NCBI RefSeq assembly: GCF_001421715.1
Contig: NZ_LMKP01000004.1
Location: forward strand, 1-64,000
DNA: 64,000 nt
Source of the DNA: Sphingomonas sp. Leaf22
Lineage (GTDB): Bacteria; Pseudomonadota; Alphaproteobacteria; Sphingomonadales; Sphingomonadaceae
Reading direction: 5' to 3'
The position numbers and the translations under genes were made by a program. A model generated the notes under the pieces. That model saw nothing but the letters and a program-made list of their open reading frames with translations, was not told where the DNA came from and did no database searches. Each line of letters opens with the position of its first letter. Positions within the stretch are counted from its first letter, which is position 1. Of the stretch, positions 1 to 8,944 are shown piece after piece.

Positions 1-37
1 TCCAACGCGACGCCACTCGACCCTGGGTTATCTCAGC

Positions 38-745
38 CCCATGGACTTCGAGCGGCAGGCGCAGGTAGCTTAACCTCGTGTCTACCAGACCGGCAGCAGC
101 TCACATCGTCGTAATACAGGATGTTGCCGTTCAGCCGGGTTTCACAAAAACTTCCGCGACAGAACGCATGACGTGGTAAAACCACCGTGATGTCCTCGCC
201 CGCCATCTTGGCGATAATCCGATCAACGACCGGTCCCGATGGTGATCGGTAGGAACGCGTTCGGCACAGGTTCCGCTGGTTCCCAGTTTTGCCTCCCGCG
301 CAAAACATCGCGGGAGTGCCAGGTCAAACATCCGAGTCGTCCCGATAGGCACGATCTGCTTATGCGGAACCTTACTGCGAATATAATCAAGGACGGAGCG
401 TAAGGCATTCGCGAGGAGGCGCTCGGTCTCGACGTCGCTATGATGCACGACCGTTTCGTACATTGCCGGAAGTGCTGTGGCCTAACTCGGACTGACAACT
501 ATCGCATCGAGATCGCGTTGTGTTGCCGCCTCTTCAATCCCAGCTTCGTAAATCCTTGCGCCGTCCCCAGACATTGCGGTGTAATCGATGTACTTCGGAA
601 GTGGGCTACATTTAGATATCGTAGGTTGCCGTACTATCAAGTTGGAATGAAAGGCTGCGTCTTCGATTTCGGGCATCAGATGATCGGTGTGGGAGTCTCG
701 CCCATACCGGCATGTCGTAGCCGGGATTAGCATCTGCCTTACCAC
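38..745 (-). pseudogene. Decayed SGNH domain of an OafA/YrhL-type O-acyltransferase
   Basis: Read on the minus strand, the DNA still spells the landmarks of the C-terminal SGNH esterase domain of acyltransferase-3 proteins. A GDSH-like block (RDSHTDHLMP) lies near 700 and LDAIVVS near 490. An in-frame TAG follows at 484-482. Then come IGTTRMFDLALPRC (about 370-330) and, after a shift to another frame around 300-240, a run ending FCETRLNGNILYYDDV near 120-80. The usual D..HLS..G end is degraded. The same domain order is intact in the full acyltransferase at 45430-47298. The N-terminal membrane half is absent. GC content is visibly lower than in the neighbouring genes, which fits a relaxed or acquired remnant. 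The family call is by motif only. Confidence 0.55.
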
Positions 746-1116
746 TCAAACAAGGAGTGAAATCACCCAAATTACCACCTGCGCGCGACTGCTTGGCACG
801 GCAAAACGACGTCGTGGATTGAAGTCGTCGTTAACGCGCATACCCCGTTTATACGACACTCCTTTTACGAAAACACCGCGCGGTCATTCAGGAGTTGGAT
901 GGTACGACGAAAGACATTGCGCTGGGATCTTGTCGAAACGGGTGGCATCGGGCTGCGCCGAAGGTCCCTTACGAGACGTTAGCGCAGCCGAAGCGGTCGT
1001 ATCGATCCGAGAATGTTGGGGTGCCGACGTCGCCGGCACCCGGCAAGGATTCGTCCACGTTACGAGGGGAGATAAGCGCAAGGTGGTTCGCCTGCCCGCC
1101 GGACAGGCGGGAAAGG
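746..1116. other. Intergenic stretch, no gene recognised
   Basis: No frame here looks like a protein. It separates the acyltransferase remnant from the 3' end of the TonB receptor. A small CCCGCC/GGCGGG hairpin sits at about 1094-1110, just past the receptor stop. It has no T-run, so it is at best a weak terminator. Confidence 0.5.
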
Positions 1117-3927
1117 TCAGAACACGTAGCTGATGTTCAGTAAATAATTGCGCCCGGTCTCGACATAGCCCCCCTTGCGGTCGTTTGAGAGATACGCCTT
1201 GCGCTGGCTGGTCGTCGCCCACAGAATGTGTTCGTTGAACAGGTTCTCCACCGACGCACCGATCGTCAGCCCCGTTGCCATGGCATAGTTGAGGATCAGG
1301 TTTGCCTTCGTAACCGGCTGAATATAGGTGTCGGGCCGGCTGGAACGCAGGTCGTACAGCCGATCGCCGGTGTAGTTGTAGTTCACCTCGCCGTAAAAGC
1401 CGCCATGCTGATAGAAGAGCGCACCGTTGTACATCACGCGCGGGGCGTGCGGCATGCGCTGTTCACGGTCCTGCCCGTTGACGAACACTTGCGCCTGCGC
1501 ACGCTGTACGGTCACATTGCCCTGCATGCCCAGCCCCGACAACCAGTTCGGCAGTCCGTGCAGACTGTAGCGGCCGAACAGTTCGATACCATAGACCTTG
1601 CCCGTCGCATCGGTCGACAGCCGCTCTACCTCGATCCCGCCCTGATCCTCAGGCTGCGCGGTACCCCAGATGTTCAGATCACCGCCGGCGTTGGTCGATC
1701 CGGTGGAGAAGAGCACATGGTTCAGCCGTTTATAGAACGGGCTGATCGAGTAAAAGTCGGTCCCCTCGCCGCGCACCTCCAGCGAGGCATCGGCGTTCCA
1801 TGATTCCTGCGCGTCCAGATCGGGGTTGGGAACGAACACCCCGGTGACTTCGCCCGCGTCGTTGCGGCTGACCCGCGTCGGCCCGAGCAGCAGGTCGAAC
1901 GCTGGCCGCGAATAGCTTTTGCGGACCGAGGCGCGCACAACCATCCGATCGTTCGGGCGATAGTTGGCTACGACGCCCGGCAGCCATTGGTCATAGCTGC
2001 GGTTGGTGGTGACGAACGCCGCGCTCTCCGCATCGCCACGTTCCTGTGTCTGGAAATAGGTGCCCTTGAAGCTGTTGAATTCATAACGGACCCCCGGCAC
2101 GATCTCCAACTCGCCGAAACGCAGCGTCGCCATCACATAGCCGCCGATACGGTTTTCGGTGCCGTCGAGGCGGTTTTCCTGCAATTTCGTGGGATCGATC
2201 CCAGCCAGCTTGGGCGACGACAGGCGCTTGACCTGATCCTCGACGAAATCGGTGTCGACGAGACGGATCGGCACCTGCGCACCGCCGCGCATGAACCCGC
2301 CCAGCATTGTACCGGGAACGGCGGACAATGCCGGTCCGGTCGCGGCGTAGCGTGGTGAATTGCTGCCGTCGGCCGCCGGAAAGGTATACTCCAGTGCTCC
2401 GTCATCACCCAGCGCGTTCGAATAGCGCTTGGCGTCCTCGACCTTGGTTCCGGCCATGATCGCCACTAGGCCGTGATCGCCATGCTGCCACGTCGCGTCG
2501 AACGCGCCTTCAAGGCGGCGTTCCCAAGCATTCTCGAACTGCTGAGTCACATACCACTGCCGGAGCGCCGACAAATCGGTCAGATATGCACGTGCAGCAT
2601 CATTGACGACGACCTGCGGCCGCGTCCGCTCGCCGATCGACGTAACCATGCGGTAGTTGGCAGTGCCGCTGTTGGTCGCGGTGCCGATATAGGGACGGGC
2701 GGCGAAGCCCGACTGGATGCGCAGCGGATAATCCTGCTCACCGCGCGAATAGGCCCCGTGATAGTCGAACGTCAGCGCGCCGCTACGCGACTGGCCGCCG
2801 ACCTTGGTCGAAAACAGTTTCTGGTTGGAATGTTCGGTACGGAAATAATGCGTCGCGCTCAAGCCATAGTCGGCCCGGAAACCCGACGCGTCGTAGTTGC
2901 CGCGATTGGGATTCGGGTTGATCTGGTCAGGCGCGAGTTCGGTCTGGCGCAGCGCAGTCTGGTCCATCCAGCTCTTCAGGCGATACTCGCCATAGGTCGT
3001 GCGCGAATACAGGTCGAGATCGTCGCCCTTCCAGTCGAGGTTCAGCGTCGCGCCGCGCCGTTCGATGCGATTGCGGAACGCCTGCCACTGCACGCCGCGC
3101 GGCGTAACGTTGTCGAGGTTGTCGCGGATCATGCCGGAAATGTTGACGTTATATTTCTCCCAGTCGTGCTGCATCGCCGTGGATTCGCCCAGCGTATGCT
3201 TCAGCCCGTAATAGGCAGAGAGATAGAAGCCGACATCACCGAAGCGCTGCGCGGTTTCGGCCTGCACGGTGCCACCCCACGGATTCTGGTCACGCGCCAC
3301 CGCGCGACCCGCGATGATCCCCTGCGCGCGGATCTGGACATGATTGTCGGGCAGCGTGAAGGCGGAGGCGGTGCGCAGGTCGATGATGCCGGCGATCGCG
3401 TCCCCGTCGTAGCGCGCGGTCGGTGCCTTGTCGACGCGCACCGCCGCCAGTGCGAACGGCGACAGCAGGTTCATCGAGATCGCACGGGTCCGCGCGTCGG
3501 TTTGCGCCAGACGCACGCCGTCGAGCATATAGGCGTTGTAGGCGGTATCGAGCCCGCGGATCGACAGATACTGCGCCTCGCCGGTGCCCGCCGCGTTGCG
3601 TGACTGGTCGACCGACGAACTGACGCCGGGCAGGCGGGTCAGCAGGTCGGCCAGGTTCTGCTGCGGCTGTGCGCGCAGTTCCTCGCCTGACACCACGGTC
3701 GCGAGCGACTGGCTGCGTAGTTGTTCGTCCTGCGCCTTTTCGACGGCAGCCCGGCGTCCGGTGACGACCACGTCGGGTCCGCTCTGCGGATCGTCGATTG
3801 CCGGTACCTCGGTCGCCGGCACCGGCGTCTCGATCGGTGCGGCAACCGCGGGCGAGTGCAGCAAGATGGTGGCGGCAGTACCGCACAACAGGCGCAACGA
3901 TAGCGCCCGCTTCGACGAAGCAGTCAT
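1117..3927 (-). CDS. TonB-dependent outer-membrane receptor
   Basis: A 936-residue outer-membrane beta-barrel receptor that imports a substrate using energy from TonB/ExbBD. The start chosen is MTASSKRALSL at 3927, with GGGGGA 5 bp upstream. A longer frame runs to 3972 but adds no signal-like sequence. After a signal peptide ending near AVAAP comes a TonB-box-like segment (DVVVTGRR). The plug domain follows (LADLLTRLPGVSSSV, YLSIRGLDTAYNAYMLDGVR). The barrel ends in SYVF, the terminal aromatic typical of Bam substrates. Plug motifs and length fit the Xanthomonas/Caulobacter-type receptor subfamily. The substrate cannot be read; carbohydrate or siderophore are both possible. It stands alone, with a palindromic operator candidate 85 bp upstream. 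Confidence 0.93.
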   Translation of the reverse strand: MTASSKRALSLRLLCGTAATILLHSPAVAAPIETPVPATEVPAIDDPQSGPDVVVTGRRAAVEKAQDEQLRSQSLATVVSGEELRAQPQQNLADLLTRLPGVSSSVDQSRNAAGTGEAQYLSIRGLDTAYNAYMLDGVRLAQTDARTRAISMNLLSPFALAAVRVDKAPTARYDGDAIAGIIDLRTASAFTLPDNHVQIRAQGIIAGRAVARDQNPWGGTVQAETAQRFGDVGFYLSAYYGLKHTLGESTAMQHDWEKYNVNISGMIRDNLDNVTPRGVQWQAFRNRIERRGATLNLDWKGDDLDLYSRTTYGEYRLKSWMDQTALRQTELAPDQINPNPNRGNYDASGFRADYGLSATHYFRTEHSNQKLFSTKVGGQSRSGALTFDYHGAYSRGEQDYPLRIQSGFAARPYIGTATNSGTANYRMVTSIGERTRPQVVVNDAARAYLTDLSALRQWYVTQQFENAWERRLEGAFDATWQHGDHGLVAIMAGTKVEDAKRYSNALGDDGALEYTFPAADGSNSPRYAATGPALSAVPGTMLGGFMRGGAQVPIRLVDTDFVEDQVKRLSSPKLAGIDPTKLQENRLDGTENRIGGYVMATLRFGELEIVPGVRYEFNSFKGTYFQTQERGDAESAAFVTTNRSYDQWLPGVVANYRPNDRMVVRASVRKSYSRPAFDLLLGPTRVSRNDAGEVTGVFVPNPDLDAQESWNADASLEVRGEGTDFYSISPFYKRLNHVLFSTGSTNAGGDLNIWGTAQPEDQGGIEVERLSTDATGKVYGIELFGRYSLHGLPNWLSGLGMQGNVTVQRAQAQVFVNGQDREQRMPHAPRVMYNGALFYQHGGFYGEVNYNYTGDRLYDLRSSRPDTYIQPVTKANLILNYAMATGLTIGASVENLFNEHILWATTSQRKAYLSNDRKGGYVETGRNYLLNISYVF

Positions 3928-4011
3928 GAATTTCCCCCGGGGATGTACGTTGACGGGATGCCCTCCCGACATCTCCGATGGCGGCAGCTATGTTGGCGAC
4001 GTGACAGGTTG

Positions 4012-4029
4012 ATGACCAATTGTGGTCAT
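4012..4029. promoter_or_regulatory. Palindrome upstream of the TonB receptor, putative operator
   Basis: ATGACC-N6-GGTCAT forms a perfect 6-bp-arm inverted repeat in an AT-rich stretch 85 bp before the receptor start. Size and spacing suit a dimeric repressor of the GntR or LacI kind. No regulator gene is adjacent, so the assignment is inference. Confidence 0.4.
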
Positions 4030-4259
4030 TCCGAGGAAAACGATCAAAACTATGATGATATTATGATATGTCTTTTACGTATTGCTATTTTGAGAACTTT
4101 TTGATGATTTGACGTCTTTTCTACTGCCGTGGAAATAATTGGGCATTCCCGTGGCAAACAGGTGTTTGATCCCATGGTTTGATGATGCGATCCTTTCGTT
4201 GCAATGGAAGGAAGCCGCATCGGACGAGTTCGTCATGGGTGTGCCACGATCACGCATGC

Positions 4260-4582
4260 CGTCCGCGCCAGATGCGCTTCGACATGATCTGTGAGGCAAA
4301 CGACATCGAGCGCCGGCTCACCAAACCCAACCATCCGTGGACCAACGGGCAGGTCGAGCGGATGAACCGGACCATCAAGGCGGCGACCGTCAAACGCTTC
4401 CACTACGAGAGCCACCACCCGCTAAGAACGCACCTCGCCGACTTCATTTCTACATACAATTCTGCCCGCCGGCTCATGACGCTCAGCGGCTTACCCTTAC
4501 AAATACATCGAAGGTCTGGACGACAGAGTCGGACCGGTTCATCGTCAACCCGATCGACCAAACACCGGGACTAAACACCTAG
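4260..4582 (+). pseudogene. IS481-family transposase remnant (3' end, frameshifted)
   Basis: The frame encodes the C-terminal part of an IS481-type integrase core: FDMICEANDIERRLTKPNHP, then WTNGQVERMNRTIK, which carries the last acidic residue of the DDE triad, then HLADFISTYNSARRL. The N-terminal HTH and the first two catalytic aspartates are missing. Near 4490-4510 the reading frame is lost; the expected end (KVWTTESDRFIVNPIDQTPG) resumes in another frame and stops at 4582. The element is therefore truncated and frameshifted, and cannot make active transposase. No terminal inverted repeats were found around it. Confidence 0.8.
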
Positions 4583-4891
4583 GGTCGAACTCGACCGAGC
4601 TGAATCGAGGGGGACCCACACGGGCTTGATTTGGTGATTCAAGATGCCGGTCGGGTTGGAGGCCAACGGCCATCGGCAACCGAACTACACCGGCCGCGAC
4701 GACGCCTGGCGCGCTGCTCGTTCGGGGGATTGCCGTCCCATCCGCCTTTCGAAGAGGCCGCCGCCCTCGGTGACCGATGTCGACAGCGACGCTGGACAGT
4801 CTCTCGCACCGCGCGCTCCATTTGTCGGTTGGGAGGCAATACCCGTTCTTTCCCGTCGCCCTTGCGCTTCGGCTGCGCTAGGGGCTTCGGC
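4583..4891. other. Intergenic stretch between IS remnant and TonB-like gene
   Basis: About 310 bp. The downstream reading frame stays open through here, but the translated residues are basic shadow-like sequence with no family resemblance and no signal or membrane segment. I see no gene. Confidence 0.5.
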
Positions 4892-5692
4892 GTGGCGACG
4901 CAGGTGATTCAACAACGGTTCTCCGCGCAAAGCCCGCCGCCGCTGTCGCGACGTTTGACGACGCTGGTGCTCGTCGTCGCGATCCATGTGCTGATCCTGT
5001 GGCTGTTGCTGCGTATCGCCCCAACGATGATGTCGCCGCCGCCGGGTGAAAAATCGCCGCTGGTCGTCGACATGCTGCCCGCCGACCAGGTCGCGCCCGC
5101 CGCCGCCCCGGCCAAACAGGTCCAGCGCAAGGCCGCTGCCGGCAGCGCCGCGACCGCCCCGCCCACCGCGACGGTGACGCCGCCGCCCGAGATTCCGCCG
5201 CCCCCGCCGGTCCCCGCAGACCGTTCGTCCGACGTCTGGTCGAAAGTCATTCCGATGACCGGCCGCGAATTCGCACGGGCCGCCATCACCCCCGGCACCC
5301 GCAGCGCCGAGGGGGTCGGCACCGGCAGTGCGACCGGTGACAGTGGCGACGGCGATGCGGAGGCCGATAGCGGCGGCGGCAGCGGTGGCGGCGAACGCCT
5401 TTACGCCGCTGACTGGTATCGCCGCCCGACCCATACCGAGCTGGCAACCTATCTGCCCCGCCGCGCGCAACCGGGCTGGGGCGAGGTCGCGTGCCGGACC
5501 ATTCCCAACAATCAGGTCACCGATTGCCGCGAAATCGGCCAGTCGGCGCGGGGATCGGGCCTCGCCGGCGCGGTGCGACAGGCGGCGTGGCAGTTCCGCA
5601 TCCTGCCGCCGCGCGTCGGCGGCCGGCCGCTGATCGGCAGCTGGGTCCGCATCCGGATCACCTATACCGACGCTGGCGCGGCGGTGGAGTAA
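4892..5692 (+). CDS. TonB-like energy transducer protein
   Basis: A 266-residue inner-membrane protein with the TonB layout. A short cytoplasmic N-terminus is followed by one transmembrane helix ([20 protein letters not shown], residues about 24-43). A long Pro/Ala-rich periplasmic spacer with [12 protein letters not shown] comes next, then a Gly-rich hinge and a C-terminal domain of about 90 residues ending [15 protein letters not shown] at 4892 is preferred: it has AGGGG about 7 nt upstream and places the helix near the N-terminus, and no ATG fits in this frame. No exbB or exbD is adjacent. The C-terminal domain contains two cysteines and differs from classical TonB, so the partner receptor is unknown. 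The large receptor at 1117-3927 is the nearest candidate, by proximity only. Confidence 0.72.
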   Translation: MATQVIQQRFSAQSPPPLSRRLTTLVLVVAIHVLILWLLLRIAPTMMSPPPGEKSPLVVDMLPADQVAPAAAPAKQVQRKAAAGSAATAPPTATVTPPPEIPPPPPVPADRSSDVWSKVIPMTGREFARAAITPGTRSAEGVGTGSATGDSGDGDAEADSGGGSGGGERLYAADWYRRPTHTELATYLPRRAQPGWGEVACRTIPNNQVTDCREIGQSARGSGLAGAVRQAAWQFRILPPRVGGRPLIGSWVRIRITYTDAGAAVE

Positions 5693-5823
5693 GGCCGCCA
5701 TCGTCGTTCCGGCGCAGGCCGGAAGGACGGTGTGGACGAGTGGCGGCGTGCGATCCTTGCCCTCCCCGCCCCCAGCGGCTAGTCGGCAGGCGTTTACCTC
5801 CCTTCGTAGTCAGGTCGCTTCGC

Positions 5824-7836
5824 ATGTCCGCAATGTTCCGCATCACCCTCCCCGACGGTGCCGTCCGTGAGGTGACGCCGGGCACTACGCCGGCCGACAT
5901 CGCCGCCGCGATCTCGCCGGGTCTGCGCAAGGCGGCGATCGCCGCGCGGGTCGACGGGCAGGTGCGCGACCTGAACCGGCCGTTCGACGGCGATGCGTCG
6001 CTGGCGCTGGTGACGACGAAAGACGAGGCCGATGCGCTCGAACTGCATCGCCACGACTTCGCGCACGTCCTCGCCGAAGCGGTGCAGACGCTCTACCCGG
6101 GCACGCAGATCACCTTCGGTCCGGCGACCGACGACGGCTTCTATTACGACTTCGCGCCCGCGCCGGGCCGTGGGCCTTTCACCGACGAGGACCTGCCGTT
6201 TATCGAGGCGGAGATGCGCAAGATCATCGCGAAGGGCGAGAAGTTCGAGCGCGAGGTCGTGACCCGCCAGCAGCTGATCGACCGCTGGACGCAGCAGGGC
6301 GAGACCTTCAAGGCCGAATGGGCCGCCGAACTGCCCGAGGGCGAGGAACTGACCATCTATCGGCAGGGCCAGTGGCTCGACATGTGCCGCGGGCCGCACC
6401 TCGAATCGACGGCGAAGCTCGATCCGCAAGCGTTCAAACTGACCCGCGTGTCGGGTGCCTATTGGCGCGGCGACCAGAAGAACGCGATGCTCAGCCGCAT
6501 CTACGGCACCGGCTGGCTGTCGAAGAAGCAGCTCGACGCGCATCTGACCCGGCTGGAAGAGGCCGCCAAGCGCGACCATCGCAAGCTGGGCGCGGAAATG
6601 GACCTGTTCCACCTCCAGTCCGAAGCGCAGGGTTCGGTCTTCTGGCACCCCAAGGGGTATATGATGTGGCGCCAACTGGAGGCGTATATGCGCCGCCGGC
6701 TCGACGCGACCGATTATCAGGAAGTGAAGACGCCGCAGCTAATGGACGCGCGGCAGTGGGAACAGTCGGGCCATTGGGGCAAGTATCGCGAGAATATGTT
6801 CGTGGTGCCCGACGAAATCCCGAACACCGAGGATGAGGGCGCGATCGTCAGCGCCGATGCCGACCTGATGGCGTTGAAGCCGATGAATTGCCCGGCACAC
6901 GTCCTGATCTTTCGTCAGGGGATCAAGTCGTACCGCGACCTGCCGATCCGCATGGCCGAATTCGGCTGCTGCCACCGCAACGAACCGCATGGCGCGCTGC
7001 ACGGCATCATGCGCGTCCGCCAGTTCACGCAGGACGACGCGCATATCTTCTGCCGCGAGGATCAGCTGGTGCAGGAGGTTCGCGACTTCTGCGAACTGCT
7101 CGACTCGGTCTATCGCGATCTGGGCTTCACCGACTATGCGGTGAAGCTGGCGCTGCGCCCCGACAAGCGCTTTGGCAGCGACGAAATGTGGGACACGGCC
7201 GAGGCGGAGCTGCGCGAGGCGGTGCTGTCGTCGAACCTGTCCGAAGACATCAAGGCGAAGTTCGAGGAACTGCCGGGCGAAGGGGCCTTCTATGCGCCCA
7301 AGCTCGAATTCCATCTGACCGACGCGATCGGGCGGACATGGCAGGTCGGCACGATCCAGTCGGACCGGGTGCTGCCCGAGCGACTCGACGCGACCTATGT
7401 CGGCGAGGACGGCAATCGCCACCGCCCGGTGATGCTGCACCGCGCGATCCTCGGCACGTTCGAACGCTTTCTCGGCATCCTGATCGAGCATCATGCGGGC
7501 CGCATGCCGATGTGGCTGTCGCCGGTGCAGGCGGTGGTCGCGACGATCGTGTCCGATGCCGACGATTATGCCAACGAGGTCGCCGCCGCGCTGAAGGCCG
7601 CCGGCATCCGCCTCGAAACCGACCTGCGCAACGAGAAGATCAACTACAAGGTGCGCGAACACTCGCTCGCCAAAGTCCCGGCGCTGGTCGTGGTCGGCAA
7701 GCGCGAGGCGGAGGAACGCACCGTCGCGTTGCGCCGTCTGGGCAGTCAGGGACAGGCGGTCATCGCGCTCGACGAACTGGTCGCAATGCTGTCGGCAGAA
7801 TCGCTGGCACCCGATCTTGCGCGGAACCTTTCGTAA
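5824..7836 (+). CDS. thrS: Threonine--tRNA ligase
   Basis: Cytoplasmic class II aminoacyl-tRNA synthetase that charges tRNA-Thr and edits mischarged Ser-tRNA-Thr. The 670 residues show the expected order. A TGS domain ([14 protein letters not shown]) is followed by the editing domain with its HRHDFAH histidines. The catalytic core has [13 protein letters not shown] (zinc cysteine, about residue 352), motif 2 ([20 protein letters not shown]) and motif 3 ([14 protein letters not shown]). An anticodon-binding domain closes the protein. The start at MSAMFRITL matches the normal N-terminus; the frame is open further upstream but that part has no homology. infC begins 51 bp later, the common thrS-infC pairing. 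Confidence 0.97.
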   Translation: MSAMFRITLPDGAVREVTPGTTPADIAAAISPGLRKAAIAARVDGQVRDLNRPFDGDASLALVTTKDEADALELHRHDFAHVLAEAVQTLYPGTQITFGPATDDGFYYDFAPAPGRGPFTDEDLPFIEAEMRKIIAKGEKFEREVVTRQQLIDRWTQQGETFKAEWAAELPEGEELTIYRQGQWLDMCRGPHLESTAKLDPQAFKLTRVSGAYWRGDQKNAMLSRIYGTGWLSKKQLDAHLTRLEEAAKRDHRKLGAEMDLFHLQSEAQGSVFWHPKGYMMWRQLEAYMRRRLDATDYQEVKTPQLMDARQWEQSGHWGKYRENMFVVPDEIPNTEDEGAIVSADADLMALKPMNCPAHVLIFRQGIKSYRDLPIRMAEFGCCHRNEPHGALHGIMRVRQFTQDDAHIFCREDQLVQEVRDFCELLDSVYRDLGFTDYAVKLALRPDKRFGSDEMWDTAEAELREAVLSSNLSEDIKAKFEELPGEGAFYAPKLEFHLTDAIGRTWQVGTIQSDRVLPERLDATYVGEDGNRHRPVMLHRAILGTFERFLGILIEHHAGRMPMWLSPVQAVVATIVSDADDYANEVAAALKAAGIRLETDLRNEKINYKVREHSLAKVPALVVVGKREAEERTVALRRLGSQGQAVIALDELVAMLSAESLAPDLARNLS

Positions 7837-7887
7837 TCGTGCAGAATTGACTATATAGAAGTTTCGAACACTGAAGGAGCAGCACCT

Positions 7888-8433
7888 ATCCGTCCGCCCA
7901 TGATGCGTCGCCCGAATGCGCCGCCGCCGATGAACGGCCCCCGATTCAACGAGTTCATCCAGTCGCCGAAGGTCCGCGTAATCGACCATGAGGGCGAGAA
8001 TCTGGGTGTGATGTTCACGCGCGAAGCGATGGCGCAGGCGCAGGAGGTCGGACTCGATCTGGTCGAGGTGTCGCCGAACGCCGACCCGCCCGTCGCGAAG
8101 TTCCTCGACGTGGGCAAGTTCAAGTACGAGGCGCAGAAAAAGGCGAACCTCGCGCGCAAGACCCAGAAGACGCAGGAGATCAAGGAGATCAAAATGCGTC
8201 CCAACATCGACGATCATGACTATGATACGAAGATGAAGAAGGTCGAGCAGTTCATCACCGAGGGCGACAAGGTGAAGGTCACGATGCGGTTCCGCGGGCG
8301 CGAATTGAGCCACGGCCAGCTTGGCATGGCGGTGTTGCAGCGCGTCGCCGAGGCGACTCAGGAAATCGCCAAGGTCGAAGCCTATCCGCGCATGGAAGGC
8401 CGGCAGATGCTGATGGTGTTGTCGCCGAAATAA
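7888..8433 (+). CDS. infC: Translation initiation factor IF-3, non-AUG start
   Basis: IF-3 binds the 30S subunit, prevents premature 50S joining and proofreads the initiator tRNA and start codon. The 181 residues contain both domains: [24 protein letters not shown] and the C-terminal [18 protein letters not shown] to [15 protein letters not shown] place the start at ATC 7888: AAGGAG ends 8 nt before it, and the resulting N-terminus (I-R-P-P-M) is family-like. The first ATG at 7900 is 20 nt from the Shine-Dalgarno. Rare AUU/AUC/AUA starts are a known feature of infC, used for autoregulation because IF-3 discriminates against them. A terminator follows at 8462. Confidence 0.95.
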   Translation: MRPPMMRRPNAPPPMNGPRFNEFIQSPKVRVIDHEGENLGVMFTREAMAQAQEVGLDLVEVSPNADPPVAKFLDVGKFKYEAQKKANLARKTQKTQEIKEIKMRPNIDDHDYDTKMKKVEQFITEGDKVKVTMRFRGRELSHGQLGMAVLQRVAEATQEIAKVEAYPRMEGRQMLMVLSPK

Positions 8434-8461
8434 GCACCGGTTCGTCCGACGTGCGAAGCTG

Positions 8462-8499
8462 AAAAGCCGCCATGTCCTTGATTGGACGTGGCGGCTTTT
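8462..8499 (+). terminator. Rho-independent terminator after infC
   Basis: AAAAGCCGCCATGTCC and GGACGTGGCGGCTTTT form a long stem around a TTGATT loop, followed by a T-run. It lies 29 bp after the infC stop. The A-rich left flank means it could also work on the minus strand. Confidence 0.9.
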
Positions 8500-8698
8500 C
8501 CGTAACAAGTGCGATCCGTCCGGGTGATCCTCACCACAGGACAGCCCCAGATGCCGACGGCGCATGGCGAAATAGCTCCCGCCCGATCTGATCAGAACCG
8601 TAGCGTCGTGGTGTCGGGTTCGATCGTGCCCCGGCGCACAGGCGAACTTGCGGTTCGGTCGGCGTGCCCGACAGTCTTCAGGCTTTGGTCCAAGCAGC

Positions 8699-8905
8699 TC
8701 AATCGCCGCCGCCACCGCCACCGTCGCAGCCACCTCCGTCGCTGCCACAGTCACCCGACGAGTCGCTGCCGTCGAAACATCCGACGATAACGTTTCCCCC
8801 GTCATCCACTCCGGCATGGCGGAGCTTGCGGCGGTGCGATGCGATCGCGACGAGGGCGATCAGCAGAACGGCGATGACCAGTACGGCCAGCAGGATCAGG
8901 TCCAC
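8699..8905 (-). CDS. Small membrane protein with Gly/Cys-rich tail
   Basis: I do not recognise the gene. A 68-residue protein starts at GTG 8905, where AGGA lies 7 nt upstream; TTG 8923 is an alternative. One transmembrane helix (LILLAVLVIAVLLIALVAIA) is followed by a basic stretch (SHRRKLRH). The tail of about 35 residues is rich in Gly, Asp and Cys (CGSDGGGCDGGGGGGD). The layout, a helix plus a positive stop-transfer segment and a cytosolic low-complexity cysteine tail, is too ordered for chance. It sits between the infC terminator and the 3' end of glnD, with which it is not coupled. A metal-binding role for the cysteines is speculation. Confidence 0.5.
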   Translation of the reverse strand: MDLILLAVLVIAVLLIALVAIASHRRKLRHAGVDDGGNVIVGCFDGSDSSGDCGSDGGGCDGGGGGGD

Positions 8906-8944
8906 AACCCGATCCTGCTGCAATCCCGATCGATTCGCAAGGAA

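Noticed and set aside
1094..1110. Terminator of the TonB receptor gene
   Set aside because: The CCCGCC/GGCGGG stem is short and not followed by a T-run on either strand.
2473..3603. 376-codon plus-strand frame inside the TonB receptor
   Set aside because: Antisense of the receptor; no signal, domain or ribosome-binding site.
6739..8817. Very long minus-strand open frame (692 codons) opposite thrS and infC
   Set aside because: It is antisense to two certain genes; the residues are His/Arg/Leu-rich without domains, a common artefact of GC-rich codon bias.
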